Notes under the pieces: generated by a model
Seen by the model: the letters and a program-made list of their open reading frames with translations, nothing else
Database searches by the model: none
What the model was told of the DNA's origin: nothing
From: Candidatus Nanosynbacter sp. HMT-352
GTDB lineage: Bacteria; Patescibacteriota; Saccharimonadia; Saccharimonadales; Saccharimonadaceae
Direction of reading: 5' to 3'
Assembly: GCF_022819385.1 (NCBI RefSeq)
Contig: NZ_CP089290.1
Span: forward strand, 310,001-374,000
Length of the DNA stretch: 64,000 nucleotides
Made by a program: the position numbers and the translations under genes
Shown here: positions 43,773 to 50,867 of the stretch, piece after piece
Layout of the letters: each line of letters begins with the position of its first letter
Position numbering within the stretch: position 1 is the stretch's first letter

Positions 43773-44489
43773 ATGGCAGGTAAAGAGTGGAGTGATGCTG
43801 ATTTTGGGGGATTGCCGAGTGTTCTGGTTGCGGCACACGAGCTGAAAACGCCGTTGGCTTTGATTAGACAATTGGCATTATTGTTGGACGACGATTTAAC
43901 CAGTTCTGCCGATAAAACTCAGATTCAGCAACGAATTATTAGGACTTCTGAGCAGGCGTTGCAGCTTACGATCGATTTGGCAAATTCAGCCAATTTAACG
44001 CCGTCGTTATTTCCGCTTGAGCCGGTCAACCCGTTGGCTTTATGTCAGCAAGTAGCGATGGAAACGAAGTTCAACGCAATGTTTTATGGACGAAAAGTTA
44101 GCTGGCCTAAGAGCGGCAGAAATAGTCAATTGATATTAGCGAACCGAACACTTTTAGGGCGAATTTTAGCGAATTTCTTAAATAACGCGTTGGCGTATAC
44201 GGAGGATGGATCGGAGGTTAAGGTTTCGGTTAAGGCGACAAAAGATGCCGTGAGAATGAGCGTGCGGGATTTTGGGCCGATGATGAGTTTGAAGGAATAT
44301 CGGCTTTTGCTTGATGAAATGGAAACGCGAAAAACTGTACGAACAAGGCCGGAAAGTAGCGGGCTGGGGATTTACGTGGCGAATCAATTTGCGCGGGCGA
44401 TGAACGGGCGGATTGGTCTGATTCGTCACCGTGATGGATTGACTTTTTATGTAGAAATGCCAATTAGTCGGCAGTTGAGCTTGATATGA
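43773..44489 (+). CDS. Soluble histidine kinase without sensor domain
   Basis: A 238-residue protein made of only a HisKA dimerisation domain and an ATPase. Phosphoacceptor H22 is in VAAHELKTPLALIRQL. The N-box is ANFLNNALAYTEDGSEV; the G1 box is altered (VRDFGPMMS in place of D-x-G-x-G); the G2 box ESSGLGIYVANQF is intact. No membrane helix or input domain is present, so the signal must come from a partner. ATGA overlap with the receiver gene downstream. Confidence 0.9.
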   Translation: MAGKEWSDADFGGLPSVLVAAHELKTPLALIRQLALLLDDDLTSSADKTQIQQRIIRTSEQALQLTIDLANSANLTPSLFPLEPVNPLALCQQVAMETKFNAMFYGRKVSWPKSGRNSQLILANRTLLGRILANFLNNALAYTEDGSEVKVSVKATKDAVRMSVRDFGPMMSLKEYRLLLDEMETRKTVRTRPESSGLGIYVANQFARAMNGRIGLIRHRDGLTFYVEMPISRQLSLI

Positions 44490-44857
44490 AAAAGTTGTTA
44501 ATTGTTGAGGACGATAAGAATTGGGCGGATATTCTGGGCAGGTTTGCTGCGGATGTTGGCGCGGAATATCGAGTGGTGGTTTCTGGTGGTCAGGCGATTG
44601 AAATTATTGACGATTGGCAACCTGACGCTTTAATTTTGGATATGTTGTTGGCTGGCGAAACGGCGATTGCTTTGTTGAATGAGTTGCGGTCGTACGCGGA
44701 TTTGGCGAGTTTGCCGATTGTGGTTTGTACGAATATTGACGTTAAAATGGACGATTTGCGTCCGCTTGGCGTGAAGGCGATTTTGAATAAAACATCGATG
44801 CGTCCGAATGAGGCGCGGACGATTTTTCGCGAGGTTCTAAATGACGGGGCAAAGTGA
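44486..44857 (+). CDS. Receiver-only response regulator
   Basis: A 123-residue CheY-like domain with phosphoacceptor D52 (ALILDMLLAG), acidic pair at 9-10 and Lys in ILNKTSM. Translationally coupled to the sensorless kinase before it and overlapping recO after it. No DNA-binding output, so the pair must act by protein contact or phosphotransfer. The link to recO is only positional. Confidence 0.9.
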   Translation: MKKLLIVEDDKNWADILGRFAADVGAEYRVVVSGGQAIEIIDDWQPDALILDMLLAGETAIALLNELRSYADLASLPIVVCTNIDVKMDDLRPLGVKAILNKTSMRPNEARTIFREVLNDGAK

Positions 44858-45521
44858 GCGAGTAAAAGCAATTGTTCTGAGGCGAACGAATTACGCCGAA
44901 GCTGACCGAGTTTTGCAATTATTAACGCCAAAAGGTCGACGCAGCGTAATCGCAAAAGGCGTGCGTCGGGAGCGCAGTAAATTGGCAGGCGGAATTGAAT
45001 TATTCGCGATTTGTGATGTGGTTATTCGCTCTGGTCGGGGCGATTTGGGGCTATTAACTTCCGCTCGATTGTCGGCTTTTTATCGGCATATTTTGGAAGA
45101 TTATGATCGGATGCAATTTGCATATTCGGCGATGAAGCTGGTTTCTGCAGCGAGCGAAAATATTGACGAACCAGAGTGGTATTATGTGCTGAGCCAAGTT
45201 TTGGAGCAATTGAATAATCCTGCGATAAACCAAAAATTGATTGAAACGTGGTTTTATTTGCAATATGAGAGTTTGCTGGGAGATGAGCTGAATCTTCGCA
45301 CGGACGTAACGACGGCAGCACTACTTCCTGATAAAAAATATATGTACGATAGCGCAGAAAAAGGTTTGAGATTGGCGGAGCAGGGCGATTTGGGTGCGGA
45401 CGCCATCAAGCTACTGAGGCTGATTCAGGCAAAGCCGCTCGCGAATGTAGCGCAAATCGGCGGAATAACTGAGGTTATAAACGATTGTTGGTTGACCGCC
45501 AGACAACACGCGGCAGTGTAA
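44841..45521 (+). CDS. recO: DNA repair protein RecO
   Basis: Recombination mediator acting with RecF/RecR. N-terminal OB fold (VKAIVLRRTNYAEADRVLQLLTPKGRRSVIAKGVRRERSKLAGGIELF) and helical C-terminal domain; 226 residues. The four-Cys zinc site of some RecO proteins is absent. ATG 44841 is inside the receiver gene (17-base overlap). Confidence 0.93.
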   Translation: MTGQSERVKAIVLRRTNYAEADRVLQLLTPKGRRSVIAKGVRRERSKLAGGIELFAICDVVIRSGRGDLGLLTSARLSAFYRHILEDYDRMQFAYSAMKLVSAASENIDEPEWYYVLSQVLEQLNNPAINQKLIETWFYLQYESLLGDELNLRTDVTTAALLPDKKYMYDSAEKGLRLAEQGDLGADAIKLLRLIQAKPLANVAQIGGITEVINDCWLTARQHAAV

Positions 45522-45535
45522 AATTGTCAGTAAAA

Positions 45536-45560
45536 TGGTATAATTTGGGTAATAATGTGA
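45536..45560 (+). promoter_or_regulatory. glyS promoter followed by start-stop ATGTGA
   Basis: TGG-TATAAT with TATAAT at 45539-45544. Ten bases later ATG 45555 is followed immediately by TGA 45558-45560, so the first start codon on the message is a start-stop. Confidence 0.5.
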
Positions 45561-45564
45561 ATCG

Positions 45565-45581
45565 CCATGTTGCCAACATGG
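45565..45581. promoter_or_regulatory. Perfect palindrome in the glyS leader
   Basis: CCATGTTGCCAACATGG: eight-base arms around one central C. Too tight for an RNA hairpin with full pairing, so a dimer-binding operator is as likely. It lies just after the transcription start and just before the GGAGAAAGG ribosome site. Confidence 0.5.
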
Positions 45582-45595
45582 AGAAAGGTTTTTTG

Positions 45596-46939
45596 ATGAG
45601 TCAAGCAAAAATGGAAGATATTATTAGCCTGTGTAAGCGTCGCGGTTTTATTTATCAGGGTTCGGATGTTTATGGCGGTTTGTCTGGAACGTGGGATTAC
45701 GGTCCGCTGGGCGTTCAATTGAAGCGAAACATCATGAATTTATGGTGGCGAATGTTTGTTGATGAGCGTGATGATATCTATGGCGTCGATGCGGCGATTT
45801 TGATGAATCCGAAAGTTTGGAAGGCGAGTGGGCATGTGGATACGTTTGTTGACCCATTGTGCGAAGATACGGTTAATCATCGGCGTTATCGCACTGACCA
45901 CATTCTTAAGGACAATGGTATTGATGTTGACGGCTTGACGATGGAGCAAATGGACGAAGTGATTGCAGAAAAAGGAATTAAAAGTCCAGATGGAAATCCG
46001 CTAAGCAAATCGCGAACGTTCAATATGATGTTTAAGACGAGCGTCGGCGCCACCGAAAGTGAAGACAGCGTTGCATATCTTCGCCCAGAAACAGCTCAGG
46101 GAATTTTTACCAATTTTAAGAACGTTGTTGATAGTTTTTATCCAGACTTACCGTTTGGAATTGCTCAGCAGGGCAAGGCGTTTCGTAATGAAATTGCGCC
46201 GCGAGATTTTGTTTTCCGCTCTCGAGAGTTTGAGCAAATGGAGATTGAATATTTTGTCAATCCAGAAAAATGGCAGGAAGCGTTTGATGAATTGTTGAAG
46301 TTGACGCACGAGTTTTTAGAGGCGTTGGGATTAAATCCTGATAATATTCACGAGTTGGATGTTCCGGCGGAAGACAGGGCGCATTACAGTAAGAAAACGA
46401 TTGACATTGAATACGATTTTCCAATTGGCAAGGAAGAACTGATGGGAATTGCGTATCGGACTGATTTTGACCTGATGAACATTCAGCGCGTCAGCGGAAA
46501 GAGTATGGAATATACGATTAAGGGGACGAATGAAAAATTTGTGCCGCACGTGATTGAGCCGAGTTTTGGCGTCGAGCGGGCGCTGATGGCGGTCTTGTCG
46601 AGCGCGTATCGCGAGGACGAGCAGAACGGCAGTAAGCGTGTTTATTTGGCGCTTCCAGAACATTTGGCGCCAGTTAAATTTGCCGTTTCACCGCTACTTA
46701 AGAATAAGCCAGAATTGGTGGAGAAGGCGCGTGAAATTTACGCCAACCTGTCTAAGAAAAATCCTGGACGTGTTATGTGGGACGACAATGGCAACATCGG
46801 TAAGCGCTATCGCCGTCAGGATGAAATTGGTACACCGCACTGTGTGGTCATCGACTTCCAAACGCTGGAAGATGACACTGTTACTGTTCGCGAGCGAGAT
46901 ACGACCGAACAGAGGCGGATGAAAATTGGGGAGTTGTAG
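45596..46939 (+). CDS. glyS: Glycyl-tRNA synthetase, alpha2 type
   Basis: Class II synthetase of the single-chain dimeric type used by eukaryotes, archaea and some bacteria, not the alpha2beta2 glyQ/glyS type. Motif 1 region SGTWDYGPLGVQLKRNIMNLWW, motif 2 FGIAQQGKAFRNEIAPRDFVFRSREFEQMEIEYF, motif 3 PSFGVERALMAVL, and the anticodon domain at the C-terminus; 447 residues. ATG 45596 is picked for GGAGAAAGG seven bases upstream; ATG 45578 would lie in the palindrome. Confidence 0.95.
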   Translation: MSQAKMEDIISLCKRRGFIYQGSDVYGGLSGTWDYGPLGVQLKRNIMNLWWRMFVDERDDIYGVDAAILMNPKVWKASGHVDTFVDPLCEDTVNHRRYRTDHILKDNGIDVDGLTMEQMDEVIAEKGIKSPDGNPLSKSRTFNMMFKTSVGATESEDSVAYLRPETAQGIFTNFKNVVDSFYPDLPFGIAQQGKAFRNEIAPRDFVFRSREFEQMEIEYFVNPEKWQEAFDELLKLTHEFLEALGLNPDNIHELDVPAEDRAHYSKKTIDIEYDFPIGKEELMGIAYRTDFDLMNIQRVSGKSMEYTIKGTNEKFVPHVIEPSFGVERALMAVLSSAYREDEQNGSKRVYLALPEHLAPVKFAVSPLLKNKPELVEKAREIYANLSKKNPGRVMWDDNGNIGKRYRRQDEIGTPHCVVIDFQTLEDDTVTVRERDTTEQRRMKIGEL

Positions 46940-46948
46940 GCAATAGAT

Positions 46949-47896
46949 ATGGCATCACCACTTCAAGAATATGAGAATAATAACCGTGAACGCTGGAAGG
47001 TTATGTATGATGTTCCACCGTGGTCTGTAGATTCAATCATTAGACATATTACATTAATCTTTTTTAGTGTAAAGAATGATAATGTTGTTCAAACTATTCA
47101 ACGCCGTATGAGAATAATGTTGCCTGAGTATTGTCCGGTTAATTATCATAATGAGTATATTTTTTTGGAGTCTTTAGAGGAAAATTGTAGTAACGGTTCT
47201 GGAGATATAGTACTTCGTTTGTTAGATATTACTATTAAATATATTCGTGATTATGCGCCTAATACACTAGAGACAAAGAGTAAATTAGGTGACGTATACG
47301 GCGGTGACCTGCTGGACGGAATAGAAAACCTATTGAGTAATGGCAGTAAGTGGAAGGTCTTGCGAGATCGAAATAGTGAATCTGGGCTTATCGAGCGAGT
47401 CAATCCAGAAATTACAAAAATTGCACAAAATCTAGATAACGATTTCCTGACCAAGGCGTGGAATCAAGCTTTTCAGTGTCAACCCGATCCTGAAAATGCA
47501 GTTGTATCGGCACAAAAAGCCATTGAGAATATTGCTTCAAATCTTGGGCTTACGAAGGCTACTAGCAAGGTGTACGGCACTCTTCTTGGTGACATAAAAG
47601 CGAATCCGCACCTTTATTTCAGTAGGGCAAGGGACGCGTATGATTTACAAAATATTATCACTAAGCAGCCCAAGGACAAATTGAATGTTAACGAACAGTT
47701 TGCTAATTGGTTCTGGAGTGGTATGGATCTGATCCAGAAGACAAATCCGGGACGTCACCCTTCTAAAGAAGTCGGAGAATTTAGTTTATCTGCTGAGGCG
47801 GCGCAACAGGCGGTAATTATTGCAACAATGATTTGCTGGTTTATTGAAAGCGGGTCATTTTTTAAGGATGATGTTTCCAAGAAACAAAGTAAATAA
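46949..47896 (+). CDS. Abi-C-like (abortive infection C-terminal) protein
   Basis: A 315-residue soluble protein nine bases after glyS, with weak ribosome-site support. The C-terminal third has the Abi_C pattern: DPENAVVSAQKAIENIASNLG, and later GRHPSKEVGEFSLSAEAAQQAVIIATMICWFIE. This domain occurs in RNA-targeting phage-resistance and HEPN-like proteins. The N-terminal part (1-170) is not recognised. Codon usage looks more AT-rich than in glyS, suggesting later acquisition. Family assignment from motif memory only. Confidence 0.6.
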   Translation: MASPLQEYENNNRERWKVMYDVPPWSVDSIIRHITLIFFSVKNDNVVQTIQRRMRIMLPEYCPVNYHNEYIFLESLEENCSNGSGDIVLRLLDITIKYIRDYAPNTLETKSKLGDVYGGDLLDGIENLLSNGSKWKVLRDRNSESGLIERVNPEITKIAQNLDNDFLTKAWNQAFQCQPDPENAVVSAQKAIENIASNLGLTKATSKVYGTLLGDIKANPHLYFSRARDAYDLQNIITKQPKDKLNVNEQFANWFWSGMDLIQKTNPGRHPSKEVGEFSLSAEAAQQAVIIATMICWFIESGSFFKDDVSKKQSK

Positions 47897-47899
47897 TTG

Positions 47900-47915
47900 T
47901 GATATAATTGCTATT
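47900..47915 (+). promoter_or_regulatory. Nudix gene leaderless promoter
   Basis: TGA-TATAAT with TATAAT at 47903-47908, seven bases before ATG 47916. Confidence 0.7.
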
Positions 47916-48407
47916 ATGTCAAACGCCATAAAAGGACAACTCATCACACACGATTCAGAAGGTGCTATCAAGCGCGATTACCTCTATCGCATTTCCATAA
48001 AGGCTCTGATTTATAATGATGCTGGGCAGATTTTGGTTGTTAAAGAGGACGGGCGACCGCTTTGGGATCTTCCTGGCGGCGGAATGGATTATGGCGAGAC
48101 TTTTGAGTCGGCTTTGAAGCGGGAATTGTATGAAGAAGTTGGCTATAAGGGCAATCTTCGCTATCAGCTTTTTGACGCGTCGGACGAGATTTATATTGAG
48201 CGAATTGACGCTAACCAAATTTGTTTTTCTTGTCGTGTGTGGACGGAAAATTTTGATTTTTCAGCGGGCGTTGATGCGGACGAAGTGATGTTTATGAATC
48301 CTGAAGAGTTGCGGCTCCAAGAGAGCGAGTCGGGCGCGCCGCTTCGATATAAAGTACATTTGAAGTGGCAGAAATTGTGTAGCGTAAATAGTTTGCCGAC
48401 AGAGTAG
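47916..48407 (+). CDS. Nudix hydrolase
   Basis: A 163-residue hydrolase of nucleoside diphosphate linked compounds. The Nudix box is complete: GGGMDYGETFESALKRELYEEVGYKG fits Gx5Ex7REUxEExGU. ATG 47916 is chosen because it lies seven bases from the -10; the open frame extends to 47844 inside the previous gene. Substrate cannot be read from the sequence. Confidence 0.92.
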   Translation: MSNAIKGQLITHDSEGAIKRDYLYRISIKALIYNDAGQILVVKEDGRPLWDLPGGGMDYGETFESALKRELYEEVGYKGNLRYQLFDASDEIYIERIDANQICFSCRVWTENFDFSAGVDADEVMFMNPEELRLQESESGAPLRYKVHLKWQKLCSVNSLPTE

Positions 48408-48409
48408 TA

Positions 48410-48438
48410 TTGACTTTTTCCATAAAATAGTATAGAAT
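48410..48438 (+). promoter_or_regulatory. Promoter of hypothetical at 48446
   Basis: TTGACT 48410-48415, 17-base spacer, TAGAAT 48433-48438, seven bases to ATG 48446. Confidence 0.65.
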
Positions 48439-48445
48439 ATCAGGC

Positions 48446-49048
48446 ATGGAAAAAAGTACAGGCGGCGTATCTCTTGATATTAGATTTATTGACTCTGGTG
48501 ATGGCTCAGAGAATTATTCCTCTGCCGAAAGTCGGCGCTTGATTGGAGTCTATAATGGCGATTGGTCTTTGGAAGAAGATGGGACTGTGAATGCGTCCAT
48601 GGTGTTTGCCAGAAGAGTGGGTGATATTCGTAGTCATGGGAATTTAATAGAGAAGGTTCGCGGAATTGGTGAGAATATGGCGCGAGTGTCTATTTCAGAG
48701 TGTCTGGGGATTGAAGATGAGGTGAAGGTAAGCGGCTGGCTAATGGCTGACCCGATGTTGCATAGTGGAATTTCTTTCTTGCGCAAAGTAATACCAACCG
48801 AGCTTGTTGTCCCTGATTCTATTGAAGATAATCAAAAGATTGAAGTTGTTAGGATTGCTCTGCGTGTTGGAGCCGTGGCTTTGCATTGTGCAGGATTGTC
48901 GTTGGACGAACTTAGAAAATCTCATGTTGAGCATTTTTCCTCGGATAAAGTGGATGAGTTCGTTTCTCGTTTCCATGGTAATGTGGATTTTGGCAGCGAG
49001 TGGAGAGAACATAAGAAAATGGCCAAAGATTGTGTGACCGAGGCTTAG
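48446..49048 (+). CDS. Hypothetical soluble protein
   Basis: A 200-residue protein I do not recognise. The N-terminal 30 residues are Ser/Gly/Asp-rich, the middle is mixed (SISECLGIEDEVKVSGWLMADPML) and the last third helical and charged. No signal peptide or membrane helix. Leaderless and monocistronic, like the other unassigned acidic proteins of this window (1175, 4026, 37622). Confidence 0.55.
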   Translation: MEKSTGGVSLDIRFIDSGDGSENYSSAESRRLIGVYNGDWSLEEDGTVNASMVFARRVGDIRSHGNLIEKVRGIGENMARVSISECLGIEDEVKVSGWLMADPMLHSGISFLRKVIPTELVVPDSIEDNQKIEVVRIALRVGAVALHCAGLSLDELRKSHVEHFSSDKVDEFVSRFHGNVDFGSEWREHKKMAKDCVTEA

Positions 49049-49076
49049 ATACGGAATTTACATTTAATATTGCCAT

Positions 49077-49091
49077 TGTTATAATAACCAT
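49077..49091 (+). promoter_or_regulatory. SDR gene leaderless promoter
   Basis: TGT-TATAAT with TATAAT at 49080-49085, six bases before ATG 49092. Confidence 0.7.
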
Positions 49092-49760
49092 ATGCATATT
49101 ATTCTTGGTGGGACGAGTGGACTCGGTTTGGAAATGGCGAAGCAGCTGCGAGAGCGTGGCGAGCGTGTGTTGGTTCTGGGCAAGACTCATAATCCGCAGA
49201 AGCACGGCGAAGGTTTTCCTCTGGATGTTTATTATTCAGATCAAGTAGAAGCGGCGTCGGCGCGAATCGAGCAGATTTTAAACGGTGATGATATTGATCA
49301 ATTCGTGTGGGCGGCTGGATATGGCTGGCGCGGCAATTTTGAAGATCAGCCGAGTGTTCGCAGTATGGCGGAAGTTAATTTTTCAGGCGCGTTGCCGCTG
49401 GTTCAATGGGCTTGGCGTAAGATGTCAGCACAAAATCGCAAGTCTGTACTGACGATTATCGGATCGACAAGTAGCGTTAAAGCGCGCTCAGATGAAGCTG
49501 TGTACGTTGCGACGAAGCACGCTCAAGCGGGTTTGGCGCGAAGTTTGGGAATGCAGGCAGATGAACAAAAACTTCCAGTTAGAGTTGCGCTATTTTTGCC
49601 CGGCGCTATGAAAACTCCGTTTTGGAATGGGCGCGATCTTCCAGCTGACTATATGTTTTTCAACGATCCTGCGAAAATTGCCACGCACATTATCAATGCG
49701 ATTGATTGTCAGCAGCAGCCCTTTTTGGAATGGGCGTTGCCAAAAGGCACGTTGGTTTAG
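49092..49760 (+). CDS. Short-chain dehydrogenase/reductase
   Basis: A 222-residue Rossmann oxidoreductase. The dinucleotide motif is at the very N-terminus (IILGGTSGLGLEMAKQL), the NAG-like position reads AAGYG, and the catalytic Ser and YxxxK are in IIGSTSSVKARSDEAVYVATKHAQ. Substrate unknown. Leaderless. Confidence 0.9.
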   Translation: MHIILGGTSGLGLEMAKQLRERGERVLVLGKTHNPQKHGEGFPLDVYYSDQVEAASARIEQILNGDDIDQFVWAAGYGWRGNFEDQPSVRSMAEVNFSGALPLVQWAWRKMSAQNRKSVLTIIGSTSSVKARSDEAVYVATKHAQAGLARSLGMQADEQKLPVRVALFLPGAMKTPFWNGRDLPADYMFFNDPAKIATHIINAIDCQQQPFLEWALPKGTLV

Positions 49761-49771
49761 GCTTTCCAAGG

Positions 49772-49786
49772 TGCTATAATTCAAGC
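49772..49786 (+). promoter_or_regulatory. yvcK leaderless promoter
   Basis: TGC-TATAAT with TATAAT at 49775-49780, six bases before ATG 49787. Confidence 0.72.
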
Positions 49787-50803
49787 ATGACAAATGGTTC
49801 GAATAATGATTATTTTGGGGTAAAAGTTGTAGTTATTGGTGGCGGAACGGGAAGTTTCACGCTGCTTTCTGGATTGAAAAAATATACACACAGCATCACA
49901 GCGTTGGTCAATATGGTCGACGATGGCGGCTCAACTGGCGTGTTGCGCGATGAATTGGGCGTGTTGCCGGCGGGTGACGTCAGGCAATGCCTGGTGGCGT
50001 TAAGCACTTCGCCGAAAGTTCGCGATTTGTTCAATTACCGGTTCGGCGAGGGCAGTATGAAAGGTCACGCGTTTGGCAATTTATTCATGGCGGCGCTAGA
50101 AAAGATGACAGGAAGTTTTGCCGATGCAGTGGAATTGGCTAGCGAAGTTTTGGGCGTCAATGGTCGAGTTTATCCGATTACTCTGGACGATACGACAATG
50201 TCGATTAAACTGAAAGACGGCACGGTTGTTGATGGTCAACACGCGGCTGAGTCGCTAAAGATTCCACGTGGCGAGCGTCCGTGGCTAGAGCTCAAACCGC
50301 CAGCTACGATTAACCCGCGAGCTCGTCAAGCGATTTTGGATGCCGATTTGGTGGTGATTGCGCCGGGGCTTTTGTATGGTAGTTTGGCGCCAGCGTTGTT
50401 GGTTCGAGGCGTTACTCGGGCGCTTGCTGAAACGAAGGCGAAGAAAGTCTATGTTTGCAATTTGGTCACAAAACCAACGCAGACTGATGGGTTTACCGTG
50501 GCGGATTTTGCGGATGAAATTGAGCGATTTTCAGGGGTGAATATGGATTATGTGCTTTACAATAATCATCGCCCGCCAGAGGAATTGATAAAGAAATATG
50601 CTCACGACGGCGAATATTTGGTCGAGTGGGATAAGGAATTGCTGAAGAAAAAGCATTATTATGCGTCGGGCAAGCGTTTGATTGCTGATGACGTGTGGGT
50701 TAATACGAACTCCAGTAGCGATCCGTTAGCAGCTCAGCGTAGCTTGATTCGTCACGATGCCGACAGGGTAGCACGCGAATTGATGCGGATTTATTTTGCG
50801 TAG
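49787..50803 (+). CDS. yvcK: YvcK/CofD-like protein (gluconeogenesis factor)
   Basis: A 338-residue UDP-sugar-binding protein needed for cell-wall homeostasis and growth on gluconeogenic carbon in Firmicutes. Motifs: VVIGGGTGSFTLLSGLKKY, MVDDGGSTGVLRDELGVLPAGDVRQCLVALS and DLVVIAPGLLYGSLAPALL. ATG 49787 is set by the -10 six bases upstream; the frame continues into the SDR gene without support. whiA and rapZ, frequent neighbours, are absent. Confidence 0.93.
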   Translation: MTNGSNNDYFGVKVVVIGGGTGSFTLLSGLKKYTHSITALVNMVDDGGSTGVLRDELGVLPAGDVRQCLVALSTSPKVRDLFNYRFGEGSMKGHAFGNLFMAALEKMTGSFADAVELASEVLGVNGRVYPITLDDTTMSIKLKDGTVVDGQHAAESLKIPRGERPWLELKPPATINPRARQAILDADLVVIAPGLLYGSLAPALLVRGVTRALAETKAKKVYVCNLVTKPTQTDGFTVADFADEIERFSGVNMDYVLYNNHRPPEELIKKYAHDGEYLVEWDKELLKKKHYYASGKRLIADDVWVNTNSSSDPLAAQRSLIRHDADRVARELMRIYFA

Positions 50804-50845
50804 ATAACCGCTATCGTCTAGCTATTGCAAAAATTTATAGTTTGT

Positions 50846-50853
50846 GATATAAT
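50846..50853 (+). promoter_or_regulatory. -10 of the RelA/SpoT-like gene
   Basis: TGA-TATAAT with TATAAT at 50848-50853. ATG 50868 follows after 14 bases; no clear ribosome site, so a very short leader is expected. Confidence 0.55.
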
Positions 50854-50867
50854 TTACAAGCTACATT

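Noticed and set aside
45539-45596. T-box or glycine riboswitch in front of glyS
   Set aside because: The leader is only about 45 bases and lacks the T-box sequence, stem I and a terminator/antiterminator pair.
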